In this document: in pieces, positions 13,901 to 25,602 of the stretch
Numbering within the stretch: position 1 is the first letter of the stretch
How the letters are laid out: every line of letters begins with the position of its first letter
NCBI RefSeq assembly: GCF_001949145.1
Contig: NW_019091406.1
Coordinates: 2,446,655-2,510,654 of the forward strand
DNA: 64,000 bases
DNA from: Acanthaster planci
Taxonomy: Eukaryota; Echinodermata; Asteroidea; Valvatida; Acanthasteridae
Direction of reading: 5' to 3'
Position numbers and translations under genes: made by a program
The notes under the pieces: generated by a model
Database searches by the model: none
The model's input: only the letters and a program-made list of their open reading frames with translations
Told to the model about the DNA's origin: nothing

Positions 13901-16757
13901 AAATAGTCGCTTTATTTAACCAAACAATTTTTAAATAAAGGAAGAAAACAAAGGATAGAAAAATTCCAGACAAATGGTCCATTGGTATGCTCAGACACAC
14001 CACTTCTATCAATTTCTAAAAACTTTTTTTGAAAGAACAGTGTTACTCCAGGATTATTTTTACAATGTACTCCAAGAGAGGTTTTAAAAATGACAGAAAT
14101 TTCAGAATGACAGAAACAATTCTGACTTTCTTCTGACCTATGAGTTTGGATACTTTCCCATCCGGATTTCTGACTATTCTGCAGAATGAGTCACCCTCTG
14201 AGATAGTTGGGCACTTCTGAAATCAACACTGACAGTCAACCACCAATACATGTTATTGTATCATGTATTACTGGGATGATATTTACACAAATTCATTTAA
14301 GGGCCCACATAATTTGATTTGAATTCTGATTGGTAGCACGTTAACGAACAAAACTGAGTGAAGAACGTTTAAAACTATTCCATGTGTGTAATTGGCTTTG
14401 AACACTTTCTTCCTTTGCCCTTTTTCATTTCTCTGAATTTCCCACTTTAACTTCGGAAAATCTACATTTCACCAATTCAAAAAAATCCCATCCAATTTAC
14501 AAAAAAAATCAAGTTCCCAAAATGGGTCATTATGAGCATTCCCAACTGCTTGTTTCCTTGTCTCAAGAACGTTTTTGATTAGTCTTTATGGAACTCAGCA
14601 ACAAACTGGTGTACATGTACATTGTATTGCATAAATGTCCGCTACATGTACATGTAGGCCTACTTCATTTGTTTCCCCAAACGCATATAGGAAATACTTG
14701 CAGAACACTAACCACAGGTACCTGTACGTGTAAATGCCACATACATTTTCAAATGTCTATCAAAACTATCAATTTCACATTAAACTAGTGGCATGCTAGT
14801 GGCAAATATGTTTTGTAAGAACAGCCTAACATTTTGAAAGGTCTGTTTTCAAAGAACAAGTTTGAATAGGGTATGTTCTTCACAACGTCAAATGTTTAAT
14901 ACAAGTGTACTGTGGAAAAACTGTGGCTTCCAAACGATCCAATGACTGCATGAAACAGCATTTCGAGAGGTGTCCATGTAGGCTAAATGTGTACTTGTAC
15001 CAGAAACGCAGCAAAATGTACAAACACATTTGAAAGCAATATGTTTTTTCAAAAACTTTGCAGAGAAGAAATTATGAACTGGATGATGTACATTCAAGAT
15101 GTACATACGTAGAAGGTTAAAATGTACATAAGATGTCTGCTCCATGCAATCAATGGCTTCTGTTTTCAAAGATTGGCCATTTCAATCGCCAGCTAGCAGC
15201 CTGTGTTTTGGAGTAAAGAGGTTGCCCTGAAATTGAGCTGTGAGTGGAAGCTTTGAATATGGAGGGGAAATTGCCAAAATGGGGATAACTCATTCACGAT
15301 GGCAGACCAGGGTAAAAATTTTCCAAGTCATGCCTCCGCAGGGGATTTCAGCGGTGACTTAAATAAAACTGTGACACATGTATGTACAGTAGTTTTGGCC
15401 AAAGTTTTGGAGGAAACATGCACTTGAACTGGGAAATTACATCATCTTCTTTTTTATTACTTAAATTTATACTTTTATGTAAATGCTTTATGTTTATTGG
15501 GGGGGGCAATATACAGTCAATCAAGCAACCTTCACATCAAACACAAATGTAGGCCATACAAGCTATTAATGTAGTTTTTAACATTCAGAGCAAACTGTTT
15601 CAATGTAACCCTGTGTGGGTACATGTACATGTATTTGACATCTACACAGCATGCTGTAGGGCACACACATGTAAAGTACATGTAAATACACATGTTCATA
15701 GGAACATGTACATGTAGATTCCTAGGTTCAGACCTCAGTATCATTGTAACATGTTTTGCTCTCAACTGCTCAAATAAGCATGCACCGGTACGATCAGCCA
15801 CCCCAACTCTACGAACAAGAGGACAGCAAGAAAACTAATTTCTGGAAAGTGGTCTGCAAGAGAACTGATACTAGGGCTGCATGGACATTGCAAGGATTTT
15901 TTTCCAGGGGGGGGGGGAGTGAAGGGAAGGTGAATAGAAATGCTTCCGGGGGGAGCAAAGGAAGTAAAGCATTCATCATTAGCAAACTTCTTAACCATCA
16001 ATGCTGGAAGGGAGTCAGGTAAGAGGTATTTTTCAACCAGAAATTGGTGATATTCATTCATTTTCTTCCTTTTACAGTTTCTCTTGCTTCTTTTCTTTTT
16101 TTCCCCCTAATTTTTGTAACTACACATATTTTCTCTTTTTGGGGGCGGGGGGGAGGCAAGCATTCCCTTCCCCCCATAACACTCATACATGTATGGACTG
16201 CACTGTTCTGCATGCAGTTCATGTACATGTGCACGTATATTCAAGAATTCAGGATGAAACACAGAGTGTCAATCAAATGTGCAGAGAATGCACATGTAGG
16301 CACATTCAATGTACACCATTGTACACTACTTGAGCATGTACTAGCACCTGTTCACACACTCCCGCACTGTACAAGTAGTTTGGGGGACATTCTCTCGATA
16401 ATTCACCTACATGTACATGTATTTTGTGGGGACCACAAATGTTGTGGGGACTCAGAAATGTCCCCACAACTCGATTCAAATTTCCCTAACAAAAGAACGT
16501 GTCCCCTGAACGCGGTGAGTGCCTACCAACAAGTAAAACTTTGTGTATTTTTAAGTAAAATACACAGGTACATGTGTAAGTACTCAGCCCAGTCGGGACA
16601 TGCTGGTTTGCACTTTTGGTGGGAAAACAACCATCAACACATTATTAAAGGCCGGTAACCTTTTTTTTTAGGAAATTAAGGACGAAGTCGTAGGTCCCAA
16701 AACATTTTTGGTTCCCACAAAACAGGTGGTAAAAAAGGAGTGTATGTTCCCACAATA
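7921..16757. other. gene-free intergenic DNA
   Basis: About 8.8 kb of AT-rich, TACATGTA-rich sequence with poly-A/T tracts, a C-run near 12289, and G-runs near 15905 and 16140. I found no splice-bounded exon, RNA gene or clear transposon in it. The longest open frame at its right end (16044-16658, plus strand) is low-complexity and not credible as a gene. Confidence 0.55.
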
Positions 16758-16924
16758 CGGGTGATTCACAATAGTGCGCCTCCAAGTGTTTGCAATGGAG
16801 TGGCCAATCACAGTATGTGAAACTGTTGACCCTTTCCAAACGTGCAATGGGTCAACAGATTTCGTGCACTGTGATTGGCCAACGCGCTGTAAACTTTGGG
16901 AGGCGCACGACTGTGAAACGCCTG
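16758..16924. mobile_element. CGGG-ended MITE with TA flanks, copy A
   Basis: 167-bp near-perfect hairpin element. The left arm starts CGGGTGATTCACAATAGTGC and the right end is its reverse complement, ending GTGAAACGCCTG. TA dinucleotides flank both ends (16756-16757 and 16925-16926). Each arm carries an ATTGGCCA-type (inverted CCAAT) motif, and the centre forms a second small hairpin around GTTGACCC...GGGTCAAC. Two relatives are at 39419-39586 and 53985-54082. A TA target favours a Tc1/mariner-type MITE. Confidence 0.8.
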
Positions 16925-17060
16925 TATTATGGTGCAAGAACTGCATGGTGTAGCCATGCACAGCAGAAAACGACATGTAATGTATGGTACTTGTTCATGC
17001 ACAAGTACAAGTAGAGGTGTAGACAAATCCGATGAGACACCATTCAGAGGGGCCATTTAC

Positions 17061-17539
17061 CAGTGTTGTAATGAGTCACTAAATTTTGTGACTCAAGTTG
17101 AGTCGAGTCATTTAACATTGTGACTCGAGTCAAGTCATTTGGTCAAGAAGTCGAGTTGAATCACTTTGTGTAGTTGAGTCGAGTCAAGTACTGAGCTCAA
17201 GTCAATCATACATGTAGTGAAAAATGTTTGAACAAAATACAATAAAATCATAACCAGATGTACATGTACGTCCTTTTTGGTATTTTTATATTCATTTAGA
17301 CATACTGAAAATACATGTATATTATGGTGACAGGTGTCTAGCCAACTAAAATTTTGCTTTTAATTTTTTGAGACTTGAGACTTATACGCTTGTACTCGAT
17401 TTAAGTCTCGATGAGAGATTCGAGTCCAGTCATTTGGTTGCAGCGTCACCCATCGGCACTTGAGTTGAGTTAAGTTGCCAAAAATTGTGACTTGAATTAG
17501 ACACAAGTTGAGTCAATGACTCAAATCATTACAACTCAG
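17061..17539. mobile_element. hAT-like MITE (family 2), GACTCGAGTC-rich
   Basis: 479-bp element bounded by an exact 8-bp duplication, CCATTTAC (17053-17060 and 17540-17547). The left end is CAGTGTTGTAATGAGTC; the right end is the inverted relative ending CATTACAACTCAG. Both arms carry many short GACTCGAGTCAAGTC-like words, giving dense internal palindromes. It has no coding capacity. The CAGTG-type end plus 8-bp TSD indicate a non-autonomous hAT element. Confidence 0.85.
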
Positions 17540-18703
17540 CCATTTACACTCACGCAACTGTCTCATGCTGAGCGAACACACGCACTTTGGCAACTGACTA
17601 CTGCCTATTGGTCAAGGAGGAATTTCACACGCGTGCACCACCTGTGTGCGAACAGGATGGCCCCGTAGTAATCAGGTAATGGCTTCTAATTTTGGTCATT
17701 GGATTTGTCTACAGATTTGCACACCTTGCTACCGGGTAGAATGTCATACATGTGACTCCTGCACTGTTCACATACAGTCAGATCTTATTAAGAGGAGGTC
17801 CTTCAGACTTGGCAAATCACCTCATTATAACAGGAACCTTATCAGGAACGAGAACAATGAAAAACAAAGGACTGGGACCTATTAAGTTCCATGTTATAAG
17901 CAGAATCATGTATTAATGCTGCTATTATCAGCGAGGTTCAACTGTACCAGTACACTGTACATGTACATATATACCCAAGTACAAACATGTACTGCAGTAT
18001 GGTACATCCACATTATTTACCCTACACATGTACAGTACATGCTTTACTGGGGACGCTTCACTGTCCTCATTGGTCAGTCTACTGTCCAAGGTGGTAGGTC
18101 AAAGTGCCTGTGCTCAATTTATAAGAGCATGTAGGAACAATGTTGGAACACTGTGCCATCTCTACTGGTTTAGCCAAATGGGAGCAGGAAGCAACACTTC
18201 TATGTAATATCAAATTTGGAAATAACAAACATGTTGGCTGCATTAAGCCTTGTGTGGCAGCAGTCAACTGAACGTGTACAGATACATGCACAAGCACACC
18301 TGCTGATGTTTCCTTTCTTTGGTTTAAAGTGTAACATGTCATCTATCAGCAATCAATCAGCCATCTAATTAGCAGCATTCATGTGATTCCATTCTGATAT
18401 ATCTAAGTCAGAGACGTAGCTTACAAATTACATAAATTTCCCTTCTTGTTCACTGATTAGGATTTGCACACCCACTGCATGGGCATATTAGCACATGTTC
18501 ATACCAAATGTTGGCAGCAAGCATACTATGTATTTAATTTACATTGTATATACAGCTGAGTGTGGACTTCAAACTGTCTTGATGAATAAAAAATGTAGAC
18601 TTTTTGCTTCACAGTTACTTCTACATGTACTTGTAAACAGTAAAATATATCCCAAGTTATTTGATGAATATTTTTCTTCCAATGGATGCAATTTGGTTCA
18701 ACT

Positions 18704-20394
18704 TCAAAATTGACTTCCTCGGCCAGAGGGGCTCTTGCTATGCAAACCCCTGGCTATATGGGAGGTAAACTCATACCTATCTTGGCACTGGAAGGCGCAG
18801 ATGTTACATTGTAGAGGGTTACGGAGATCATGACAGCCCATGTGGATGGCGTACATGATGTTATCGGGGAAGATGATGTGACAGTACTCACACCGCCAGA
18901 CATCGTCTTGTGTGCTGTTGTCGCGGCAGATGACCGGGGTGGGCTGGCTTCCCCACACCCCCGCCATCAGCTCTGAGGACGGCTGCGATTCTAGACTGGA
19001 GGATCCAGTATGACTGAGGCACCTGCGTTTGTGGGGCGAGTCCTCCGGCCGGCCGTGCATGGCCCCAATCATCAACAAGGGTGTGCCCTGGGGGCTGGGT
19101 GTGCGGCTCGACCGCTGCGGGGAGACGGCAGTCCCCTTGGGGAGGAGAAAGCCCGGCGACTCAAAACTGGATGAGCTCTTGCCCGACTCGTAAGATTCGT
19201 AGGATTTGGGCGCAGACCCTGACGTGGATCTGCTCTCTCGGAGAGGGGAGCGTCTGGTGACGGGCTCCTTGCCGTTCTGGTGAAGCGAAACTATATGTGA
19301 GATGACTGGGAGGCTTGCGGAGCCTCCCCTTCCTTGTGGTATACACTGCCTCTGACTAGGACTGTTGTCATCTCTGGAAGGCGAGTGTTCGTAGCTCTCC
19401 TCCCTTCGTTGGTGGTTGGGTGACACGGTTATCGTGGGAACCTTTACCAAGGAGAGTGGCACAGATCCCGTGCTGGGACCCTCTGCTGAGATGCTGGGCA
19501 TGCTTGCCAGTCCGGAGGGGGGCAAAGATCGCCCCGATTGCACTGATTCAAAGCTAGTCTCTCTCTCCAGGGAAGACGCACTCTCCATGGAGCTGGCAGA
19601 AGCTGACGATCCACCCATCTGCAGCCGCCGCTGGACGTGTATCTGCGGGACACGCACGGAAGCCGTGATCATGTCACGATGTCGCTGGCTCTGCAGGTGG
19701 TTGGTGTAATCCTCTGCATTGGAACACTCATACTTGCAGGTTGGACAAGTAAAGGAGCTAGGCTCAGAAGTAGGTGGGCAAGACACAGTGGCATGTTTCA
19801 TCTTCTTGTGGTTCTCGTAGGCGAGCAGTGACGGGAAGCCATAGTCACACTGTTCACAACGATGGACAGTCTGGTGGCTCTTTAGGTGGGTCAGCACCCT
19901 CTTTTGGCTGGGAAATGAGTTACCACAGATCGGGCATTTGTACACATAGTGCTTGCTCTGGCCCGGATCGTGTCGCGTCCTCATGTGAAGCTGCAGATGG
20001 TCCTTTCGCGATGACCGGTACTCACAGAATGGGCACTGGAACGGACGGTGGCCGCTGTGGAGGTTCATATGCCGGCGCAGGCTCTGCTTCTTGGAGAAAG
20101 TGCGCTTGCACAAACGGCAGATGAAATCCCTGAACTCCCTGTCTTGGCTCTGCTCCTCATTGCCGGCAAACTCTGTCTCAGTGCTGCTGGTGAAGCCATA
20201 GCCAGAGCCGGCCGAGTCCTCCCTTTGTACCTGAGAAGCATAGGCCAGGTGACCCTCCCGCTGGAGGGGGCTACCTGCCTGTGCCTGTATGCTGAGTTGT
20301 CCATCATCACAACCTAGGCTGATGTCACCTTGGTCATCACTCATGGGGGGTGACTCGTCTCCGTTGACACCCAACTCATCTTCCCTTTCAGGGT
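18704..20394 (-). CDS. IKZF-like coding exon 2 (all zinc fingers, stop)
   Basis: 1691-nt terminal exon beginning after the acceptor TTTCAG (AG at 20396-20395). The open frame runs on upstream to an ATG at 20434, but that segment overlaps the acceptor tract and is probably intron. The exon encodes all seven C2H2 fingers. The linker between fingers 1 and 2 (HSGHRPF) is a variant of the canonical TGEKPF linker. No clear polyadenylation signal could be assigned downstream. Confidence 0.85.
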
Positions 20395-23300
20395 CTGAAA
20401 TTTGATTTTGAAAACTTATTACACTGCTACCCATGAAACAACAAGATAAACTTAGGCCACTGGTATGTGGGTAATTCCAGACATTAGGGGTCCAAAAGTG
20501 TCACATTTTCGTGTCCCTGTTACATCTGACCTTTGTTACTTGACATGGAAATATCACCAGGATTGATTCAAACTTTTACTCTTTGTTTGGCAGCTAATTT
20601 GCATTAATTTATCACTCTTGGATATTAGAAAATGTGTTCTGAACTTACAAAATGTTATGTCAGATCTAACAGGGACACGAAAAAAATGGACCCCTAATTT
20701 CTGGAATAACCCATGTACAGATTGACTCTGAATTACTAGAACCCAAAAATGCTCAAATTTATTTATTTTACTTTTTTTAAACTGAAAATAATTTATATAC
20801 ATGTAGCTTTTGATCTTTCAATAATCCTCTTTCAGCTCTTCCAAGAATTTTAGATTTTGAGAATCTGTTGAGCAAAACTAAAGATACACCTGTATGTAAG
20901 AGGAGGCATTTTTATACTTTGTGCAAAGTGTAAAATAAAACAGCAACTTGCTTCAGTTGCAAGGAATTCCAAGTAAACTGAATCTTTCCTTCTGGTTTGC
21001 ACCAATTACATTTCAAGAAAGTATCATGCGCACTTACAGAGCAAGGTGTTTTCAAACATTTCTCTAAATTAAAATTGATATTTTTGGGACAACTGTAGAT
21101 AAACCCGAAAGACAAATAAAGTTCTCACTTTTATGAGCATCAAATGTTCTGGATGCAAACCAACAGATCTACATGTACAATGAGGACATTGCTTACATAT
21201 TACAAACCCAGCACTGGGAACAAAATGGAAATTTCAAACGTGGTTCACAAGAACAACCCTGAAGAATAAATCACAGAAAGTCTGTAAAAGCAGGTTTTTT
21301 CAGCCGACCACATTATGACATACATGTACATTGTACATATGACATGAGTTTGTCGAGTGCTGCTGTGAAGTCCATTTCCCTGTTCCACACAGTGCTCTTA
21401 CACAAATACACTGTACGAGTGGTACAGTGGAAATTAAGTCTGAGGAACTAGACTGTGTGGTTTGAGTATTTTTAATTTGATTATGGGTAGAAAGATGAGA
21501 CTTTAGATAAAAAAGGGCCCCAAACTTTCTGGAAATTTTGGCAATTTTACAGAGAAAGGATTGGGAATTTTCATTTGTTTGAAAATGTCTGTTTTGTGGC
21601 ATTAGAAACTATTTCTGCAATAAAAACAGTATTGTACATATGAATACATTGTACAAGTATACAGAGGCATGAACATCATACAAAACAGCTGAGATCTACA
21701 CTGTACATGAACATGTTCATGTAGTTTCGTAAAATTTTCAGAATGAAACCTAAAAGGGCATTTTGAAAACCTCTGACAGATGTGATCTCAGGCAAAGCAT
21801 GTTTTTGACAGACAAACTGAATGTTTGGAAACCTCCTAAGTTTCTGCCATACAGGTATTTCTGAAAATTATAATAATATATCCCCACAAAATGTCTCAAA
21901 TTCTATGTTCAAAAGTTCTTGGAACTGCGCAGCACTTCTCAGTGTACATGTGCAGTATTAAAAAAAATCAGTTTGAGTCTGAGTTTGAGTTCTTTTGCAA
22001 ACATTCATTTTGAGCATTTTCTACAAAATCCTGTATCCTCTACAAGTACATTCAAAGATGCTCATTCGATACAGTCTTTGATACAGTATTTCAGCCTGAT
22101 AACTACCATGTACAATCTTAGATAAATCTGAGGGTCAGATAGAGATTCGACTGAACTGCTGGTTTGAACGGCACGGTTGACTTAGAGTCAAATTTGATGT
22201 TAACAGTACCTGCTGGCCTAGGGGCATTCCCAGCAGCCATGTTATAATGAACTTTACCAGTTTTACAGAGCACTGAAGAGTTATAAAATCAAGTCAGAGG
22301 ACACTATTGTCTCTCTGGTGCTTTCACTAGTGGCCAACATGTTACCATGTTGATTTGCTAGAGGCAAAGCATATATATACAGACACTGGTTTGTATGAGC
22401 AGGTTTCAACCTGATTGCGAATGTACATTGTACATGTACATGATACCCACGTACAGTAGCAAAGTAAGCTGTGTACAGAACTCAATGCATTAGCACAGCA
22501 CTAGATGTACAATGTACATACATGTACATGTACCTGTACATGGACGTGTGTGAATGAATCCAGTAAGCAGATGTTGAATGTAATGTGCCTCAATTTCTAG
22601 TGTCTAGCCATGTTATCAATGTATTCCTGATATTGTCATGGGACATCCACAGGAATGCACCTGGGATATATCTACACGTACCTTGAGTACCATCAAATAC
22701 TCTTATGAGAATCCAGCACAGTGGGTTACCAGAAGATTTCACATACACGTACAGGGCAGTTTTCAGGCCATTTGTCTTCTCACAACATGTACATGTACTT
22801 TAGTTAGCAATTTGTTAGACACCAGCAAACTAGGCTCTGTTTTCGTGTACATGAATCACACCATTTTGCATCCTAATGAAAACGGACATTATAATGGGAG
22901 AAAAAATGTTCAGGATTCGTGCTGATTTACATTGTGCACGATTCTCTTCACGGCCTCTAACTGTAAAGCAAATGTGGTGACTTCTGACTTTCTTTAGGTT
23001 GGGTCACACACATGTATACATGGGATATCCTGAGTACTGTTACACACTTCCTGATCTATGCCCTACCTGGGATGTCCTAGGTACAGGTACATGTAGCTTC
23101 AGACGCTTTCAGAAGCCCCGCCCAGGATATCTGGGGGAATGTCACAAACCTTTTGCACCCTTTCCAGGATATCTGGGGAACGTCACTCACCTTTCGAATG
23201 CCACCCATAATATTTGGGAATGGCATTTCTCTTCAGAGCCCCTATTCACGTTAGCCAGGGGAACATAACACGCTTTCAGAATCCCTCCCGTGATATCCAG

Positions 23301-25209
23301 GGAACATCATGCACTTTCAGTACCCCTTGCAAATTATCTGGGGAATATCACACACCTTTACACTCACATGGACAATATCAGGGTGAATAACACACCCCTT
23401 GAGAACACCTCCAAAGCTACCAAGGGAATGTAACACACTTGCAGAATCCAAACCTAAAAAAGTCCCAAGTAATGTCTTACACCCTCATAACCCCTCTCAC
23501 GATTTCCGGGCAAAGTCAAACCCTTTCAGAATCCAAACCTAGGGTGTCCATGCAATGTCACACACCTTCAGAATCTACATCTACTACAGTATGTTCTACG
23601 CAAAGTCACACACCTTTAGAATCCCCACCAAGAATGTCCCAAGTACATGTAATGTCACACCCTCATACCCTTACCTGCAGTAGGACGTCCCAAGTAATGT
23701 CACACACCCTCATATCTCTTACCTGCAGTAGGACGTCCCACGTAATGATACACACCCTCATATCACTTACCTGGGTAATGTCACATCCCCCGTTATCCCT
23801 AACTAGGATGTCCCAAGTAACGTCACACACCCTCATGACCCAATATATATCAATTAACTACATGTAGTGTTACAGATATGCATGTACACCTTCACATTCT
23901 CCATTCACTTGCAGGATGTCCCAAGTCACACGTATATGTATAAAGGTACANNNNNNNNNNNNNNNNNNNNNNNNNNNNNNNNNNNNNNNNNNNNNNNNNN
24001 NNNNNNNNNNNNNNNNNNNNNNNNNNNNNNNNNNNNNNNNNNNNNNNNNNNNNNNNNNNNNNNNNNNNNNNNNNNNNNNNNNNNNNNNNNNNNNNNNNNN
24101 NNNNNNNNNNNNNNNNNNNNNNNNNNNNNNNNNNNNNNNNNNNNNNNNNNNNNNNNNNNNNNNNNNNNNNNNNNNNNNNNNNNNNNNNNNNNNNNNNNNN
24201 NNNNNNNNNNNNNNNNNNNNNNNNNNNNNNNNNNNNNNNNNNNNNNNNNNNNNNNATGTCTAAAGTAATGTCACCCACTTTCAGAATCCTCACCTGGTAT
24301 GTCTCAAGTAACGTCGCACACCTTCAGAATCCCCACCTGGTGTGTCCCAAGTAATGTAACACACCTTCAGAATCACCACCTGGTATGTCTAAAGTAATAT
24401 CACACACCTTCAGAATCACCACCTGGTGTGTCCAAAGTAATGTCCCACACCTTCAGAATCCCCACCTGTTGTCATGGTTGTGTCCCAAGTAATGTTCTTC
24501 AGAATCCCCACCTGGTGTGTCCCAAGTCCCGGTAATGTTGTGCATCTTCCTTCATCCAAAATACCCTAAGGCCTTCAGATAAGTAACATATTGGGAATCT
24601 GGAAACCAACTGTCAGACTGTGGGAACATATCACTGCACATCTGGTTCACAAACGTTATTATCCCTAAGAAAACTTGAATCTTTGATTTTGAATAAACGA
24701 TCATACATTGTACATGTAAGTACCCACATACATGTACCACCGTCAATACTGCTCTCCACATACATTATGTACTTGTATTGTGCTCTTCCAGAGACACTTG
24801 TACATACTGCATCCTTTATGTGGAACAATTCAGAGCTGCGCAACCCTTTGTGAATCCTTAGTTTGCTTGAAAAGAAATTCATTAACCTACCTGCGCTCTT
24901 GGTACACAGAATAATGGTACAGGCAACATAGAGCATGCAACATTATTCAGTGTGCCACTCACGCTGGTGGGATAACTAATGCCATCTGGCTTGAGTATTT
25001 GATCAGGGTCTGGTGGATTTCAGACATTTACCCCTGTCGCTGTCCTCAGCATCGCTGATGACCGTGGTATCATCCGGAGGACAAGAGGTGGAGGAGGCCG
25101 CCTTGGCGCTCTCTGAGGATGACTGTCGGGATGTTCCTTCTCCAGGTTCCTGTTTCACGTGGACGGGTGAATGCTCTACAGACCCAGGCACCTCTGCATC
25201 TCTTTGCAT
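18704..25209 (-). CDS. Ikaros-family (IKZF-like) zinc-finger transcription factor
   Basis: Reconstructed from two coding exons, 25209-25032 and 20394-18704, giving 622 residues. The join is supported by phase: exon 1 ends AGG G|GTAAAT (phase 1) and exon 2 opens after TTTCAG with AC, completing a GAC codon. Five C2H2 fingers lie at about residues 152-172, 180-201, 213-233, 239-260 and 276-298. A Ser/Pro-rich region of about 260 residues follows, then a C-terminal finger pair at about 561-581 and 589-611 (CEYCHIIF...MYAIHMGCH; CNICAFQ...DRYEFTSHI). That pair closely matches the Ikaros dimerisation fingers, and an N-terminal ESPPMSD resembles the Ikaros ESPPVSD region. The expected role is DNA-binding regulation with homo- or heterodimerisation through the C-terminal fingers. 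The exact orthology (IKZF1-4 versus IKZF5 type) is undecided. The ATG at 25209 has an in-frame TGA two codons upstream, supporting that start unless an acceptor lies between. Confidence 0.85.
20469..20712. mobile_element. GGGT-ended MITE with 4-bp TSD, copy 2 (in the IKZF-like intron)
   Basis: 244-bp element with inverted arms of about 55 bp, starting GGGTAATTCCAGACATTAGG on the left and ending as its near reverse complement on the right. It is flanked by ATGT on both sides (20465-20468 and 20713-20716). It lies 75 bp from the exon 2 acceptor. Same family as 2773-3026. Confidence 0.85.
23090..24536. repeat. 43-bp minisatellite within the IKZF-like intron
   Basis: Tandem array with a period of about 43 bp. 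The unit includes ACCTGGTATGTCTCAAGTAA and CACACCTTCAGAATC. Copies are regular on the right (24256-24536) and increasingly degenerate to the left. The 305-N gap lies inside the array, so true copy number is unknown. More distant relatives may extend left to about 22640. Confidence 0.85.
23951..24255. other. assembly gap (305 N) inside the minisatellite
   Basis: Run of 305 undetermined bases within the tandem array, a likely collapse or unresolved repeat. Confidence 0.99.
25032..25209 (-). CDS. IKZF-like coding exon 1
   Basis: 178 nt encoding 59 residues plus one base. It is acidic and Ser-rich, starting MQRDAEVPGSVEHSP, and contains VKQEPGE, a fit to the sumoylation consensus (hydrophobic-K-x-E). 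The donor GTAAAT is at 25031-25026. Readthrough would hit a TGA nine codons later, consistent with a true donor. The assignment to the zinc-finger gene rests on strand, phase and the Ikaros-like acidic N-terminus. Confidence 0.65.
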
Positions 25210-25430
25210 CTTTCAATTAAGTGGGGATGCAAATGTTAATTGAAAGACAATTACAAAAGTTTCTATTTATTTGGACTACATGTATATTGTAGGACAGACA
25301 CTGAAGTGTATTTCACTAGGTTTTTTTTTTGGGGGGGGGGGTTGAATAGATGCACATGCACAACAGCTTAGTTTGAATAAAGCTATCAGTACCAGTCTAA
25401 GAAAACTGTTCATTTTAAGCCCAAGATAAC

Positions 25431-25602
25431 AATTCAGTGCACATTGCACAAAGGCTAAAGGACAGGTACATGTATCTAATACACGACCACACATGAGGGT
25501 ATCCAGTGTCCACAATTCAGTGCACACTGGACAAAGGTTACAGGACAGGTACATGTACATGTACCTAATGCCTAACCACTTGGGGGTACCCAGTGTCCAC
25601 CC
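25431..25602. repeat. 83-bp tandem duplication (2 diverged copies)
   Basis: Units starting AATTCAGTGCACA at 25431 and 25514, with a shared core GGACAGGTACATGTA and shared end CAGTGTCCAC. The second copy has gained extra TACATG words. Confidence 0.8.

Noticed and set aside
16044-16658. 204-codon plus-strand open frame
   Set aside because: Runs through low-complexity, TACATGTA-rich DNA with homopolymers. No domain, splice or composition evidence.
20395-20434. ATG at 20434 as the zinc-finger start
   Set aside because: It lies within an acceptor-like tract ending TTTCAG, and an upstream acidic exon joins in frame at that acceptor.
23000-24540. CRISPR-like array
   Set aside because: Units are contiguous, degenerate 43-bp repeats with no unique spacers, in a eukaryotic intron.
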